Source of the DNA: Staphylococcus shinii
Lineage (GTDB): Bacteria; Bacillota; Bacilli; Staphylococcales; Staphylococcaceae
Assembly (NCBI RefSeq): GCF_017583065.1
Contig: NZ_JAGEVL010000003.1
Location: forward strand, 522,281-586,280
Direction of reading: 5' to 3'
Length of the DNA stretch: 64,000 nucleotides
The notes below the pieces were generated by a model. It was not told where the DNA came from, did not search any database, and was given only the letters and a program-made list of their open reading frames with translations. Made by a program: the position numbers and the translations under genes. Positions 23,745 to 32,209 of this stretch are shown here, in pieces. The stretch's first letter is position 1, and each line of letters starts with the position of its first letter.

Positions 23745-24098
23745 ATGTTTAGTTAATGGGTTTATTGAGATAAATTTTATTTAAATATTAATGAATGGTT
23801 TAGTTTTTCAATATATAGAAGGAGATTATTTTATGATTTGGTATTTTTAAATATCATAAAAATGTTTTGTGAAAAATTAATGTTTAAATAGTTTTATAGT
23901 TAGACAGAATGAAACATTCTATCTATCAGTATATTCTAAAATGATTTATCTTAAATTTGTGAAAAATAAAAGTTATATACGTTTAATTTTCACACTAATT
24001 ACAAGCATATTACACAACGCAAAAGTGTATTTATACACCTTTGTACCTCCATGAAAGTTTTCCACCGCTAATCTACATATGTTTATCATGCTTTTTAA

Positions 24099-24115
24099 CG
24101 TAATGACGATGTAAA
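24099..24115 (+). promoter_or_regulatory. WalR-like box upstream of sceD copy 2
   Basis: CGTAAT-N5-TGTAAA, one mismatch from the WalR consensus, in the position equivalent to the copy-1 box. Confidence 0.5.
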
Positions 24116-24280
24116 AAATCGATTGCTTTTTTAATTTGGCTGTAACCTACGCGCTTTTTATGGGTGTTATAGTAGTAATTACAAATTAGTTGTAAAAAGT
24201 AAACAACTTCAATTGTTGAAATTGCGATCTAATTTTTAAATTTAAAATATGGAAATTATCTCTTAGGAGGATTATTAATA

Positions 24281-25027
24281 ATGAAAAAAACAGTAATTGC
24301 ATCAACATTAGCAGTAGGATTAGGTGTTACAGGATTAGCAGCAGGAAATTCAGCGGATGCATCAGAACAAAATATTAATCAAGCAAATTTAGCGCAACAA
24401 GCTCAAAATAATCCAGAACAATTAAATGAATCAGCATTACATGATGGTTCATATAACTATAATTTTAATCAAGACGGATTAAATTACAATTTTAATTCAG
24501 ATGGTGAAAACTTTACTTGGAGCTATGGTGAAGGATCAGGAGAAGGTTCAACTAGTTCATCAGCACAAAGTGCAGACAATAGTGGACAACAAAACGGACA
24601 AGCGTCACAAACTGAACAAGCTTCAAGTGAACAGTCTGCTCAAGCACAACAATCAACTCAACAAAGTGCACCACAACAAGAGTCAACAAAACAACAACAA
24701 CCACAACAATCACAACAACAAGAAGCAACTACACAATCTTCAGCTAGCTCAAACGAATCAAGCTCAAATGAAGCTTCAGAAGGTTCATCAGGTGTGAATT
24801 CACACTTACAACAAATCGCGCAACGTGAATCAGGTGGCGATATTCATGCTACAAACCCATCATCAGGTGCTTCAGGTAAGTTCCAATTCTTACAAAGTAC
24901 ATGGGATTCAGTAGCACCATCTGAATATCAAGGCCAACCAGCTGGTAATGCACCAGAAGCAGTACAAGACGCTGCAGCACAAAAATTATATGATGAAGTT
25001 GGCCCTTCACAATGGGTTACTGCATAA
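24281..25027 (+). CDS. sceD: SceD-like secreted transglycosylase, copy 2
   Basis: A 248-aa paralog of the preceding gene with the same layout: signal peptide, N-terminal region with repeated YNFNQDGLNYNFNSDGE, Ser/Gln-rich linker (about 85-165) and the same C-terminal transglycosylase domain. The last 255 bp differ from copy 1 at only about four positions, while the linker has diverged, so the catalytic domain has probably been homogenised by gene conversion. RBS AGGAGGATT precedes the ATG. Both copies are probably WalKR targets. Confidence 0.9.
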   Translation: MKKTVIASTLAVGLGVTGLAAGNSADASEQNINQANLAQQAQNNPEQLNESALHDGSYNYNFNQDGLNYNFNSDGENFTWSYGEGSGEGSTSSSAQSADNSGQQNGQASQTEQASSEQSAQAQQSTQQSAPQQESTKQQQPQQSQQQEATTQSSASSNESSSNEASEGSSGVNSHLQQIAQRESGGDIHATNPSSGASGKFQFLQSTWDSVAPSEYQGQPAGNAPEAVQDAAAQKLYDEVGPSQWVTA

Positions 25028-25074
25028 TATAGATATTCAGTAACAAAAATAGTATGAATTTTAATAATGAAGAT

Positions 25075-25115
25075 AGCGGTTGGGGCATTTAAATGTCTCA
25101 GCCGTTATTTTTTAT
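25075..25115 (+). terminator. Intrinsic terminator after sceD copy 2
   Basis: AGCGGTTGGG (from 25075) pairs with CTCAGCCGTT through G-T wobbles around a GCATTTAAATGT centre, followed by ATTTTTTATTTT. Confidence 0.65.
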
Positions 25116-25247
25116 TTTGATAAATTCTTTAAATATCGATAAATCATTGATGTAAATATGGGTATACATAAAATAATAAAGATTGTAGTTTTTAATGAAA
25201 ATTTCAAGCAACATAAATATTTGGGAATTTAGTTAGGGGCAATTAAT

Positions 25248-25826
25248 ATGAGAAAACTTGTTGTGTTTTTACACAGTTCTTTGGATGGATTTGTTGAAGG
25301 TTCTCAAGGTGCTATGGATATTGATTGGATTGCTTATAATAACGAATTAGAAAATTTTGCTGATGAAGTGTTGCAAACTGCTGACACAATTGTTTGGGGG
25401 CGCAAAACCTATGAAATGATGTATGATTACTGGCCGACAGTTCCATCAGATAAACATGCTTCTGAACATGAACTGAAACACGCTAAATGGATTGAAAATG
25501 TTGAAAAAGTCATATTTTCAAAAGCTTTGAATAGTGTCGATTGGCATAATTCACGTTTAGTTAAAAAGAATGTTAAAGATGAAATTATCCAGATGAAGCA
25601 ACAAGAAGGTAAAGATATTGTAGTATTGGGAAGCCCTCGATTCGCACATTATTTGATGCAATTAGATATAGTGGATGAATATAAAATTACCATTTCGCCT
25701 ACATTGATTGGTAAAGGATTGCCATTATTTCAAAATATACATGAACGAGTAGAATTGAAATTACTTGATAGTAAAACATTTAAATCGGGTGCTTTAGGCC
25801 TTATTTATCAAAAAAATAAAGAATAA
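25248..25826 (+). CDS. RibD C-terminal/dihydrofolate reductase-fold protein (YyaP-like)
   Basis: A 192-aa protein with the RibD-C fold: MRKLVVFLHSSLDGFVEG at the start, TIVWGRKTYEMMYDYWP (about 46-62), and VVLGSPRFAHYLMQLDIVDEYKITISPTLIGKGLPLF (about 125-161). Members are NADPH-binding reductases of unknown substrate; it is not the housekeeping DHFR. RBS TAGGGGCAA precedes the ATG. It stands alone between terminators. Confidence 0.8.
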   Translation: MRKLVVFLHSSLDGFVEGSQGAMDIDWIAYNNELENFADEVLQTADTIVWGRKTYEMMYDYWPTVPSDKHASEHELKHAKWIENVEKVIFSKALNSVDWHNSRLVKKNVKDEIIQMKQQEGKDIVVLGSPRFAHYLMQLDIVDEYKITISPTLIGKGLPLFQNIHERVELKLLDSKTFKSGALGLIYQKNKE

Positions 25827-25891
25827 ACAAAAGGTAGAAGTTGGCTAAGTTGCTGACCTCTATTTTGAAAAATAACTATACAAATATAAAT

Positions 25892-25921
25892 AAACCTTAG
25901 GTGAACTATCGCCTAAGGTTT
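25892..25921 (+). terminator. Hairpin after RibD-C gene
   Basis: AAACCTTAGG (25892-25901) pairs with CCTAAGGTTT (25912-25921). The T-tract is short. Confidence 0.55.
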
Positions 25922-25945
25922 GTTTCAGCTTCAAATAACGATATT

Positions 25946-26006
25946 AAAAAAGTCGATTAAGTTGAAAACATACTTATAGTTAGTCTGTCAGTTCAATCGA
26001 TTTTTT
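25946..26006. terminator. Convergent bidirectional terminator
   Basis: AAAAAAGTCGATT (25946-25958) faces AATCGATTTTTT (25995-26006), giving T-runs on both strands. It lies just past the trhO stop. Confidence 0.55.
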
Positions 26007-26031
26007 AGTACGTGTATGTGCTTAATGAGAT

Positions 26032-26985
26032 TTATTGATTTACTAGTTCTTTAAAATTATCTAAGCGATTCGCTTTTTCTTCGTCACTAATATCATGTTT
26101 TTTTACGTAACGATTATTTTCATGAGCTGCACATTCATGAGAGCAAGCACCTAAGTAACGTGCTTCATTTTCTTCTGATACTAGTATTTGTTTATTACAT
26201 TCAGGATTGCTACAGTTTATATAACGTTCACATGGCGTGCCGTCAAACCATTCTTTACCTACAACTGTTTTATCTACATGGTTTACTTCTACACTGATAC
26301 GTTCATCGAAAACGTACATTTTACCATCCCAGAATTCACCTTTTGTTTCTGGGTCTTTTCCATAAGTAGCGATACCGCCTTCAAGTTGACTCACATTTTC
26401 GAAACCTTCTTTTAATAAATAACCTGAGAATTTTTCGCAACGAATACCACCAGTACAGTAAGTTACAATTTTTTTATCCATAAATTGGTCTTTGTTTTCT
26501 TTAATCCAGTCAGGTAAATCTCTAAATCTTGTAATATCAGGACGAACTGCACCACGGAAATGGCCAAGGTCATATTCATAATCATTTCGTGCATCAATGA
26601 CGATTGTATCGTCGTCTAATAACGCTTCCCTAAATTCTTTTGGAGATAAATAATCACCTGTTAGCTCTCTTGGATTTACGTCATCTTCAAGATCTAAAGC
26701 TACAATTTCTTGTCTTGGGCGTACATGCATTTTCTTGAAAGCATGTCCTTCAGCTTCATCGATTTTAAAAGTAATGTCTTTAAATCTTTCGTCAGATTTT
26801 AATGCAGCCATATATTTATCGGTAGCTTCAATCGTACCAGAAACTGTACCATTAATGCCTTCTGTCGATACTAAAATACGGCCCTTAAGTTCTAACTCTT
26901 TACAAAAATCTAAATGTTCTGTGGCAAAAGTTTCGGGGTCTTCAATAGTTGTATAATTATAATACAATAATACTCTGTAATCCAT
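26032..26985 (-). CDS. trhO: tRNA uridine(34) hydroxylase TrhO (rhodanese domain)
   Basis: A 317-aa protein: N-terminal acylphosphatase-like UPF0176 domain ([18 protein letters not shown], about 33-50; [10 protein letters not shown]), a rhodanese domain ([34 protein letters not shown] with Cys177 and Cys183), and a C-terminal cysteine cluster ([16 protein letters not shown] and CSHECAAHE) likely to bind zinc. TrhO makes 5-hydroxyuridine in the tRNA anticodon using O2. The ATG at 26985 has RBS AGAGGAGAA; the frame runs 29 codons further upstream without one. Confidence 0.9.
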   Translation of the reverse strand: MDYRVLLYYNYTTIEDPETFATEHLDFCKELELKGRILVSTEGINGTVSGTIEATDKYMAALKSDERFKDITFKIDEAEGHAFKKMHVRPRQEIVALDLEDDVNPRELTGDYLSPKEFREALLDDDTIVIDARNDYEYDLGHFRGAVRPDITRFRDLPDWIKENKDQFMDKKIVTYCTGGIRCEKFSGYLLKEGFENVSQLEGGIATYGKDPETKGEFWDGKMYVFDERISVEVNHVDKTVVGKEWFDGTPCERYINCSNPECNKQILVSEENEARYLGACSHECAAHENNRYVKKHDISDEEKANRLDNFKELVNQ

Positions 26986-27232
26986 AATACTATTCTCCTC
27001 TAATTGATTTTTTCTCTTATAGTTTTTATATAAAATTATTAGTTTGACGATATTCGTGCGACAGTAGTTCATAATAAATATGGTTAAATTAACATCGATT
27101 AATTATTTTTATAAAATGACGAAATTATCCTCACTATATTGTAACAAAAAAAGGACAATATTCAATTTAAAAATTTCGCAAAATCAAATATTTATATAAC
27201 CGTTTTAAAACTATATTTATGTAACCAATATG

Positions 27233-27288
27233 AAAAAATGCTCTGTTCAAGCATAGCATCTTCAAAAGATGATAGTTGAAAAGAGCAT
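27233..27288 (-). terminator. Terminator of the small membrane protein gene (minus strand)
   Basis: On the minus strand ATGCTCT (27288-27282) pairs with AGAGCAT (27245-27239), with an additional inner stem, followed by TTTTTT (27238-27233). Confidence 0.65.
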
Positions 27289-27303
27289 AAAAATGAATAT
27301 GAA

Positions 27304-27522
27304 TTATTTATTTTTATTAGTAAATATAAGTGACACGATTAAACTAATTGTACTGACTGCAAAAACGATATTCATAATTGCTAATATCTCTATAATAACA
27401 ACATCTTTACCTAATCTTTCAAAAGCATTTTCTTGCAGTTCTTTCTCAGAATTAAAGTTACTATCAGTTCGAGAAGGTTTTTCCTCGATATCCTCTAATA
27501 ATCTTTCTTTAACCTTAGGCAT
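27304..27522 (-). CDS. Small membrane protein of unknown function
   Basis: A 72-aa protein with a charged N-terminal half (about 1-38, rich in Glu and Lys) and one or two hydrophobic helices near 40-67 (VVIIEILAIMNIVFAVSTISLIVSLIF), then a lysine-rich tail. The ATG has a strong RBS (AAGGAGGTATTAT), and a terminator follows the stop by about 15 bp, so this is a real single-gene unit. I do not recognise the family. Confidence 0.7.
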   Translation of the reverse strand: MPKVKERLLEDIEEKPSRTDSNFNSEKELQENAFERLGKDVVIIEILAIMNIVFAVSTISLIVSLIFTNKNK

Positions 27523-27668
27523 ATAATACCTCCTTATCGTCTATTTAATTTTCCCATTTTAAATTAAAATCAATCATCTAAAAATATGAAACATTGAATT
27601 GTGTAACTATGGTTACTATACTTTCATTAACTGACGGAAAAAATAAAATTTAAACAGGAGAGATGAGT

Positions 27669-28139
27669 ATGGAAACAGTATATTTAGCAGGTGGATGTCT
27701 ATGGGGTGTGCAAGCCTTCGTCAAAACACTTCCTGGTGTTGTTAATACTGAGGCGGGTAGAGCTAACGGTATTTCGAATACGTTAGATGGCGAATATGAC
27801 GGTTATGTTGAAGTTGTTAAGACGGATTTTGACACCGAAAAAGTAACAATAGCAAAGTTAATGGAGTACTTATTTGAAATTATTGATCCATACAGCGTAA
27901 ATCAACAAGGGGAAGATATTGGTTTAAAATATAGAACGGGATTATACAGTGAAGATGCTAAACATTTAAAGGAAGCGCAAGCTTATATAGACACGATTGA
28001 AGACCATCACCTTATTGCAACAGAGGTATTACCACTAACAAATTACGTGAGAAGTGCAGAAGAAAACCAAGATAGATTATCAAGATTCCCAAACGATTAT
28101 TGTCATTTACCAAAAGAACTTGTTAATAAATACAAATAG
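27669..28139 (+). CDS. msrA: Peptide-methionine (S)-S-oxide reductase-like protein
   Basis: A 156-aa MsrA-fold protein: METVYLAGGCLWGVQAFVK (Cys10 in GGCLWG), then EAGRANG and DGEYDGYVEVVK, and IDPYSVNQQGEDIGLKYRTGLY. In most MsrA enzymes the active site is GCFWC or GCFWG, so the Phe to Leu change in the methyl-binding pocket is notable. The TSGYAGG region is also altered to EAGRANG. It may be a divergent MsrA with changed substrate preference. The start at 27669 is 8 nt after AGGAG; the ATG at 27663 lies too close to it. Confidence 0.8.
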   Translation: METVYLAGGCLWGVQAFVKTLPGVVNTEAGRANGISNTLDGEYDGYVEVVKTDFDTEKVTIAKLMEYLFEIIDPYSVNQQGEDIGLKYRTGLYSEDAKHLKEAQAYIDTIEDHHLIATEVLPLTNYVRSAEENQDRLSRFPNDYCHLPKELVNKYK

Positions 28140-28454
28140 TAACAAACGATTTCAATGAATCTTAAATACATTAGGGAGGTGTGCATGCTACACCTCCTTT
28201 TTATCTTTTTGAATATTGGTGAATAATTGATACTTAAATAATATCATTAAGGCACTTTAACTATTGTGGATAGGAGGAGAAGCTGTTAAATGAAGTGCCA
28301 TCTTATTATATAGAATGTTTTATAGTATGATATAAAATAGAAAAGTGAAAATGAAAAGCAATGATTATGAATTTAAATTTAGATATTATAAGTAAATGTT
28401 AAAGATAATGAAGCAGGTTATTGATTTAATTCAATGATTTTTGTAGAAGGGAAG
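28140..28454. other. Intergenic region upstream of the LacI-type regulator
   Basis: Contains the msrA terminator (28174-28204) and AT-rich promoter DNA, with TATGAT near 28328 as a possible -10. A seven-codon ATG frame after an AGGAGG near 28274 is too short to call. Confidence 0.5.
28174..28204 (+). terminator. Intrinsic terminator after msrA
   Basis: GGGAGGTGT pairs with ACACCTCCT around a short loop, followed by TTTTTA. Confidence 0.8.
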
Positions 28455-29444
28455 ATGAATTTGGAAAAGAAAAAAATTTCAGCAGAAGATGTAGCTAGAC
28501 TTGCTAAAGTATCACAATCTACGGTTTCTAGAGTTTTTTCGCCAGGTAAAAGTGTTTCAGAAAACACAAGAAAAAGAGTAATGAAGGTAGCAGATGAATT
28601 GAATTATAAACCGAATGCTTTAGCTAGAGGTTTAATTACAAATAAATCAAAATTGATTGGGATAGCAATGAAAAATAAACAAAATCCGTTTTATCATGAG
28701 GTGCTATCATTATTTACACAAAAATTGAAAAACTTTGGTTATTCTGTGCTTTTTGTATATACAGAAAATGAAGAAATTCAGCAGGAAGAAATTAACCAAT
28801 TTATAGAATATAACGTTGAATCTATTATAATCACTGATGCTGTATTATCTTCAGAATTAGTAAAAAAATTAAAAAGTTCAAATATACCCGTAATTTTATT
28901 TAATAGATATGATGAAACTTTGAATTGTAATTCTGTATCAAGTGATAATTACTTTGCTGCAAAATCAATAGCTAAATATTTTTTTGATAAAGGTTATACA
29001 AATAATTTATATGTATCTGGACCAAGCAACACTTCTACTAATAGAGATAGGTTATACGGGTTCAAAGAGTATTTTAAAGAAAAAGGCCAAGATATAGACA
29101 TTATTGAAGGAGATTTCAGTTTTGAAACAGCCTATCAAAAAGCTCTGAGTTATTTTAAGAAAGGCAAGAAGCCGGAAGGTGTGTTTGGAGCAAATGATAT
29201 AACAGCTTTAGGGATTCTCGAAGCAGCAAAAAAGATGAATTTTGACATACCTAAAGATATGGAAGTAATAGGGTTTGATGATATAAAAATGGCAGCATGG
29301 CCCAATAATCAATTAACTACTTGGGCACAACCTTTAGATCAAATGATAAACAAGACGATTAATATTTTAATTAATGGCGATTTTAAAAAAGTAGAACAAA
29401 TAAAGTTGAAAGGGAAAATAAAGTTTAGAAATACAACAAAGTGA
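28455..29444 (+). CDS. LacI-family transcriptional repressor
   Basis: A protein of about 329 aa: N-terminal HTH (ISAEDVARLAKVSQSTVSRVF, about 7-27; then YKPNALARGLITNKS, the hinge helix) and a periplasmic-binding-like sugar-sensor domain (IGIAMKNKQNPFYHEVL; GVFGANDITALGILEAAKK; VIGFDDIKMAAWPNNQLTTWAQP). It lies directly upstream of a HisD-like/GntP/3HCDH/SDR operon, whose promoter carries two perfect TGCATACGTATGCA palindromes, so it almost surely represses that operon. The start is ATG 28455, or TTG 28461 with better spacing from AAGGG. Confidence 0.85.
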   Translation: MNLEKKKISAEDVARLAKVSQSTVSRVFSPGKSVSENTRKRVMKVADELNYKPNALARGLITNKSKLIGIAMKNKQNPFYHEVLSLFTQKLKNFGYSVLFVYTENEEIQQEEINQFIEYNVESIIITDAVLSSELVKKLKSSNIPVILFNRYDETLNCNSVSSDNYFAAKSIAKYFFDKGYTNNLYVSGPSNTSTNRDRLYGFKEYFKEKGQDIDIIEGDFSFETAYQKALSYFKKGKKPEGVFGANDITALGILEAAKKMNFDIPKDMEVIGFDDIKMAAWPNNQLTTWAQPLDQMINKTINILINGDFKKVEQIKLKGKIKFRNTTK

Positions 29445-29466
29445 TTGACAATTGAAAGCGCTTACT
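29445..29466 (+). promoter_or_regulatory. Promoter -35 with overlapping cre box
   Basis: TTGACA (29445-29450), then a cre-like TGAAAGCGCTTACT (29453-29466) lying within the promoter spacer. A -10-like TATAAG or TAAGGT follows at about 29465-29473. This predicts CcpA repression of the HisD-like operon. Confidence 0.55.
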
Positions 29467-29485
29467 ATAAGGTTGAATGAAATAT

Positions 29486-29499
29486 TGCATACGTATGCA
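29486..29499 (+). promoter_or_regulatory. LacI-type operator O1
   Basis: TGCATACGTATGCA is a perfect 14-bp palindrome with the central CG typical of LacI-family operators. A second copy starts 33 bp downstream, on the same helical face. Confidence 0.8.
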
Positions 29500-29514
29500 G
29501 TAGGTTTTTATTAC

Positions 29515-29538
29515 TTTTTGCATACGTATGCAAAAAGT
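29515..29538 (+). promoter_or_regulatory. LacI-type operator O2 (24-bp perfect palindrome)
   Basis: The same TGCATACGTATGCA core (29519-29532), extended by CTTTT and AAAAG into a perfect 24-bp palindrome. It lies 17 bp before the HisD-like start. Confidence 0.8.
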
Positions 29539-29554
29539 GGAAGGGGACTTTAAT

Positions 29555-30844
29555 ATGACTTATATATTAAAAAAAGGTAAAAATCAGGAAGATATAAAAC
29601 AGTCTGACGAAAAGGTAAGTGAAATTGTAAGTAATACAATAAAAACAATTGAAAATGAAGGTGATAAAGCATTACGTGATTTGTCTATTAAATTTGATAA
29701 TTGGAACCCGGAATCATTTAAATTAAATGAAGAGCAGATTCAAAAAATTATAAATAACATACCACAACAGGTTAAAGATGATATCGCTTTTGCCCAACAA
29801 AACATTGAAAATTTTGCAAAAGCTCAAAAAGAGTCATTGAAAGATTTTGAAATAGAAAATTTACCAGGCGTTATTTTAGGTCAAAAAAATATACCAGTCG
29901 AAAGTGTGGGATGTTATATACCAGGGGGGCGATACCCAATGATTGCTTCTTCCCATATGAGTATATTAACAGCTAAGGTTGCTGGAGTTAAACGAGTAAT
30001 TGCATGTACACCACCTATAAATGGAAAGATTCCAGAAACAACTGTATATGCCATGTATAAAGCTGGTGCTGATGAAATATATATTTTAGGTGGAATTCAA
30101 GCAATGGGAGGCATGGCAATAGGTACAGAGAGTATTGAGGCTGTTGATATGATTGTAGGTCCAGGCAACGCTTTTGTTGCAGAAGCAAAACGTCAACTTT
30201 TTGGAAGAGTAGGAATTGATTTGTTAGCAGGCCCTACTGAAACTTTAGTAATTGCGGATGAATCTTCTGAACCAGAAATGATTGCAACTGATATTTTAGG
30301 ACAAGGTGAACATGGTCCTACTTCACCTGGTGCAATTATTTCTACGTCTGAAGAAGTTGCTAAAATTGCTATTGAAGAAATTGATAAACAATTACTAACC
30401 TTGCCCACTGCAGATGTAGCTAGAGAATCTTGGGATAACTATGGTCAGGTGATAATTGTAGAAAATGAACAAGAAGCAATAAATGAAGCAAATAAATTAG
30501 CATATGAACATGTTGAAGTTTTAACGAAAAACCCAAATTATTTTTTAGATAATTTAACGAATTATGGAGCATTATTCCTTGGGCCAGAAACAAACGTAGC
30601 ATATGGAGATAAAGTGATAGGCACAAATCATACATTACCAACTAAAAAAGCAGCGCGATATACAGGTGGTTTATGGGTAGGTAAATTCATCAAGACAGTA
30701 ACTTATCAAAAAGTAACATCTGAAAAGCAAAGCGCTTATATAGGTGAATACGCAGCGCGTTTATGTGAATATGAAAATTTTGCTGGACATGCAGAGCAAG
30801 CTTTACTACGAGTGAGAAAGTATGGAGATAAAGGAAATAATTAA
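29555..30844 (+). CDS. Histidinol dehydrogenase-family oxidoreductase (catabolic, HpsN-like)
   Basis: A 429-aa HisD-fold NAD-dependent dehydrogenase. It keeps the zinc and base residues: GQGEHGP (Gln/His), EHVEVLT (Glu-His pair), GTNHTLPT and FAGHAEQA. It also has PGGRYPMIASSHMS, GPGNAFVAEAKRQLFG and ARYTGGLWVGKF. The last motif and the operon (LacI regulator, GntP permease, 3-hydroxyacyl-CoA-like dehydrogenase, SDR) point to a catabolic paralog like sulfopropanediol 3-dehydrogenase, not histidine synthesis. It probably performs a four-electron oxidation of a primary alcohol to an acid. Substrate unknown. The ATG at 29555 has RBS GGAAGGGG; a longer frame would start inside the operator. Confidence 0.8.
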   Translation: MTYILKKGKNQEDIKQSDEKVSEIVSNTIKTIENEGDKALRDLSIKFDNWNPESFKLNEEQIQKIINNIPQQVKDDIAFAQQNIENFAKAQKESLKDFEIENLPGVILGQKNIPVESVGCYIPGGRYPMIASSHMSILTAKVAGVKRVIACTPPINGKIPETTVYAMYKAGADEIYILGGIQAMGGMAIGTESIEAVDMIVGPGNAFVAEAKRQLFGRVGIDLLAGPTETLVIADESSEPEMIATDILGQGEHGPTSPGAIISTSEEVAKIAIEEIDKQLLTLPTADVARESWDNYGQVIIVENEQEAINEANKLAYEHVEVLTKNPNYFLDNLTNYGALFLGPETNVAYGDKVIGTNHTLPTKKAARYTGGLWVGKFIKTVTYQKVTSEKQSAYIGEYAARLCEYENFAGHAEQALLRVRKYGDKGNN

Positions 30845-30868
30845 TTTCCTAAAGGGGGACATACTTAT

Positions 30869-32182
30869 ATGTGGGGTATATTAGGATTAATTGGTGGATT
30901 AGCTATATTGACTATTTTAGTTATGAGAGGGATGAATTTACTTATTGCAGCGCCTTTGTCTGCGTTAATTGTAGGAGTGTTTAATGGACTTCCTTTATTT
31001 TCTCAACTTGCAGTTGGTAAACAGACGGACTTCGTGACAAGTTATATGGATGGATTTTCTGGTTTTGTCACTTCTTGGTATCTTATGTTTCTAACAGGCG
31101 CGATATTTGGAAAAGTTATGGAAGATAGTGGCGCAGCAGAAAGTGTTTCTCATTGGATAATAAAAAAAATAGGGATGAAACGAGCAGTTTTAGCTATTGT
31201 ATTAGCATGTGGCGTATTAACGTATGGTGGCGTTAGTTTATTTGTTGTAGCATTTGCGGTATATCCGATGGCAGTAAATTTGTTTAAAGAATCTGATTTT
31301 CCAAGAAGATTTATTCCTGCAACACTAGCGTTGGGGTCAACAACTTTTACGATGACTTCAGCAGGTTCTCCAGAGATACAAAACTGGATTCCTATACCGT
31401 ATTTACATACTAGCCCCTATGCTGGTTGGGGTGTTAGTTTAGTTACTGCATTATTTATGCTGATTGCTGGTTATTTATGGTTAATGCATATGATAAAAAA
31501 AGCTAAAAGAAAAGGCGAGTATTTTATTAGTAGGGAAAATGATGAGGTTGAATCTAGAAAAGGGTTACCTAATCCATTTTTAAGTATTATTCCTTTGTTA
31601 ATAGTATTGATTGTAGCTTTTGTTTTGCATGATGTACTTGAGCAATCTGCCTTAATAATTGCCCTTACAAGTGGTGTTATTGCTACTTGGATATTAAATA
31701 GATCTTATTTCAGAGATTTTTGGAAAGCTGTTGGTAATGGGACTGAAGGAGCATTAATTGCACTTGGTAATACTTCTGCTGTTGTTGGATTTGGTAGTGT
31801 TGCTCAAGTAACCCCTGCCTTTAAAAGCGCAATTGATTACGTGACCAGTTTACCTGGCTCCCCTTTAATAACTGGGGCATTTGCAGTAATGGTGATTGCT
31901 GGTCTAACAGGGTCATCTTCTGGTGGTCAATCGATAGCGCTTCCTATTTTAGGTCCGCATTATTTAGATATGGGGGTTAATGCAGATGCCTTACACAGAA
32001 CAGTTTCTATGTCATCTGGAACTTTAGACTCCTTACCACATGGCGGATATGCTGTTACTACTATTAGATCAATTGCGGGCGAATCTCATAAAGATGCCTA
32101 TCCTGCCTTTGGAGCCATGACTGTTATAATTCCGCTTCTTGCAGTTATTATAGCAGTAACCTTATTTATGATAGGATTTTAA
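30869..32182 (+). CDS. GntP-family organic acid permease
   Basis: A 437-aa membrane protein with 12 or more hydrophobic helices and GntP-type motifs (LMFLTGAIFGKVMEDSGAAESVSHWII at about 68-94, SSGGQSIALPILGPHYLD, SSGTLDSLPHGGYAVTTIR). The family imports gluconate, glycerate, hydroxybutyrate and similar acids by proton symport. It is second in the LacI-controlled operon, so it presumably imports the substrate of the HisD-like enzyme. RBS AAAGGGGGAC precedes the ATG. Confidence 0.8.
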   Translation: MWGILGLIGGLAILTILVMRGMNLLIAAPLSALIVGVFNGLPLFSQLAVGKQTDFVTSYMDGFSGFVTSWYLMFLTGAIFGKVMEDSGAAESVSHWIIKKIGMKRAVLAIVLACGVLTYGGVSLFVVAFAVYPMAVNLFKESDFPRRFIPATLALGSTTFTMTSAGSPEIQNWIPIPYLHTSPYAGWGVSLVTALFMLIAGYLWLMHMIKKAKRKGEYFISRENDEVESRKGLPNPFLSIIPLLIVLIVAFVLHDVLEQSALIIALTSGVIATWILNRSYFRDFWKAVGNGTEGALIALGNTSAVVGFGSVAQVTPAFKSAIDYVTSLPGSPLITGAFAVMVIAGLTGSSSGGQSIALPILGPHYLDMGVNADALHRTVSMSSGTLDSLPHGGYAVTTIRSIAGESHKDAYPAFGAMTVIIPLLAVIIAVTLFMIGF

Positions 32183-32209
32183 ACATTATTAATAAAAAGA
32201 AGGGTGCTT

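Larger units (their letters stand above)
23667..24280. other. Intergenic region between the two sceD genes
   Basis: Contains the copy-1 terminator (23703-23744), a WalR-like box (24099-24115) and an upstream segment repeated from the first sceD promoter. A five-codon ATG frame with an RBS near 23820-23850 is too short to support. No other gene is seen. Confidence 0.6.

Noticed and set aside
28274..28315. Seven-codon ATG frame after AGGAGG upstream of the LacI gene
   Set aside because: Too short and without terminator or regulatory context.
29555..30844. Reading the HisD-like gene as the histidine-biosynthetic histidinol dehydrogenase
   Set aside because: No other his genes are adjacent; the operon encodes a permease and sugar-acid-type dehydrogenases under a LacI repressor, and the ARYTGGLWVGKF motif is of the catabolic branch.
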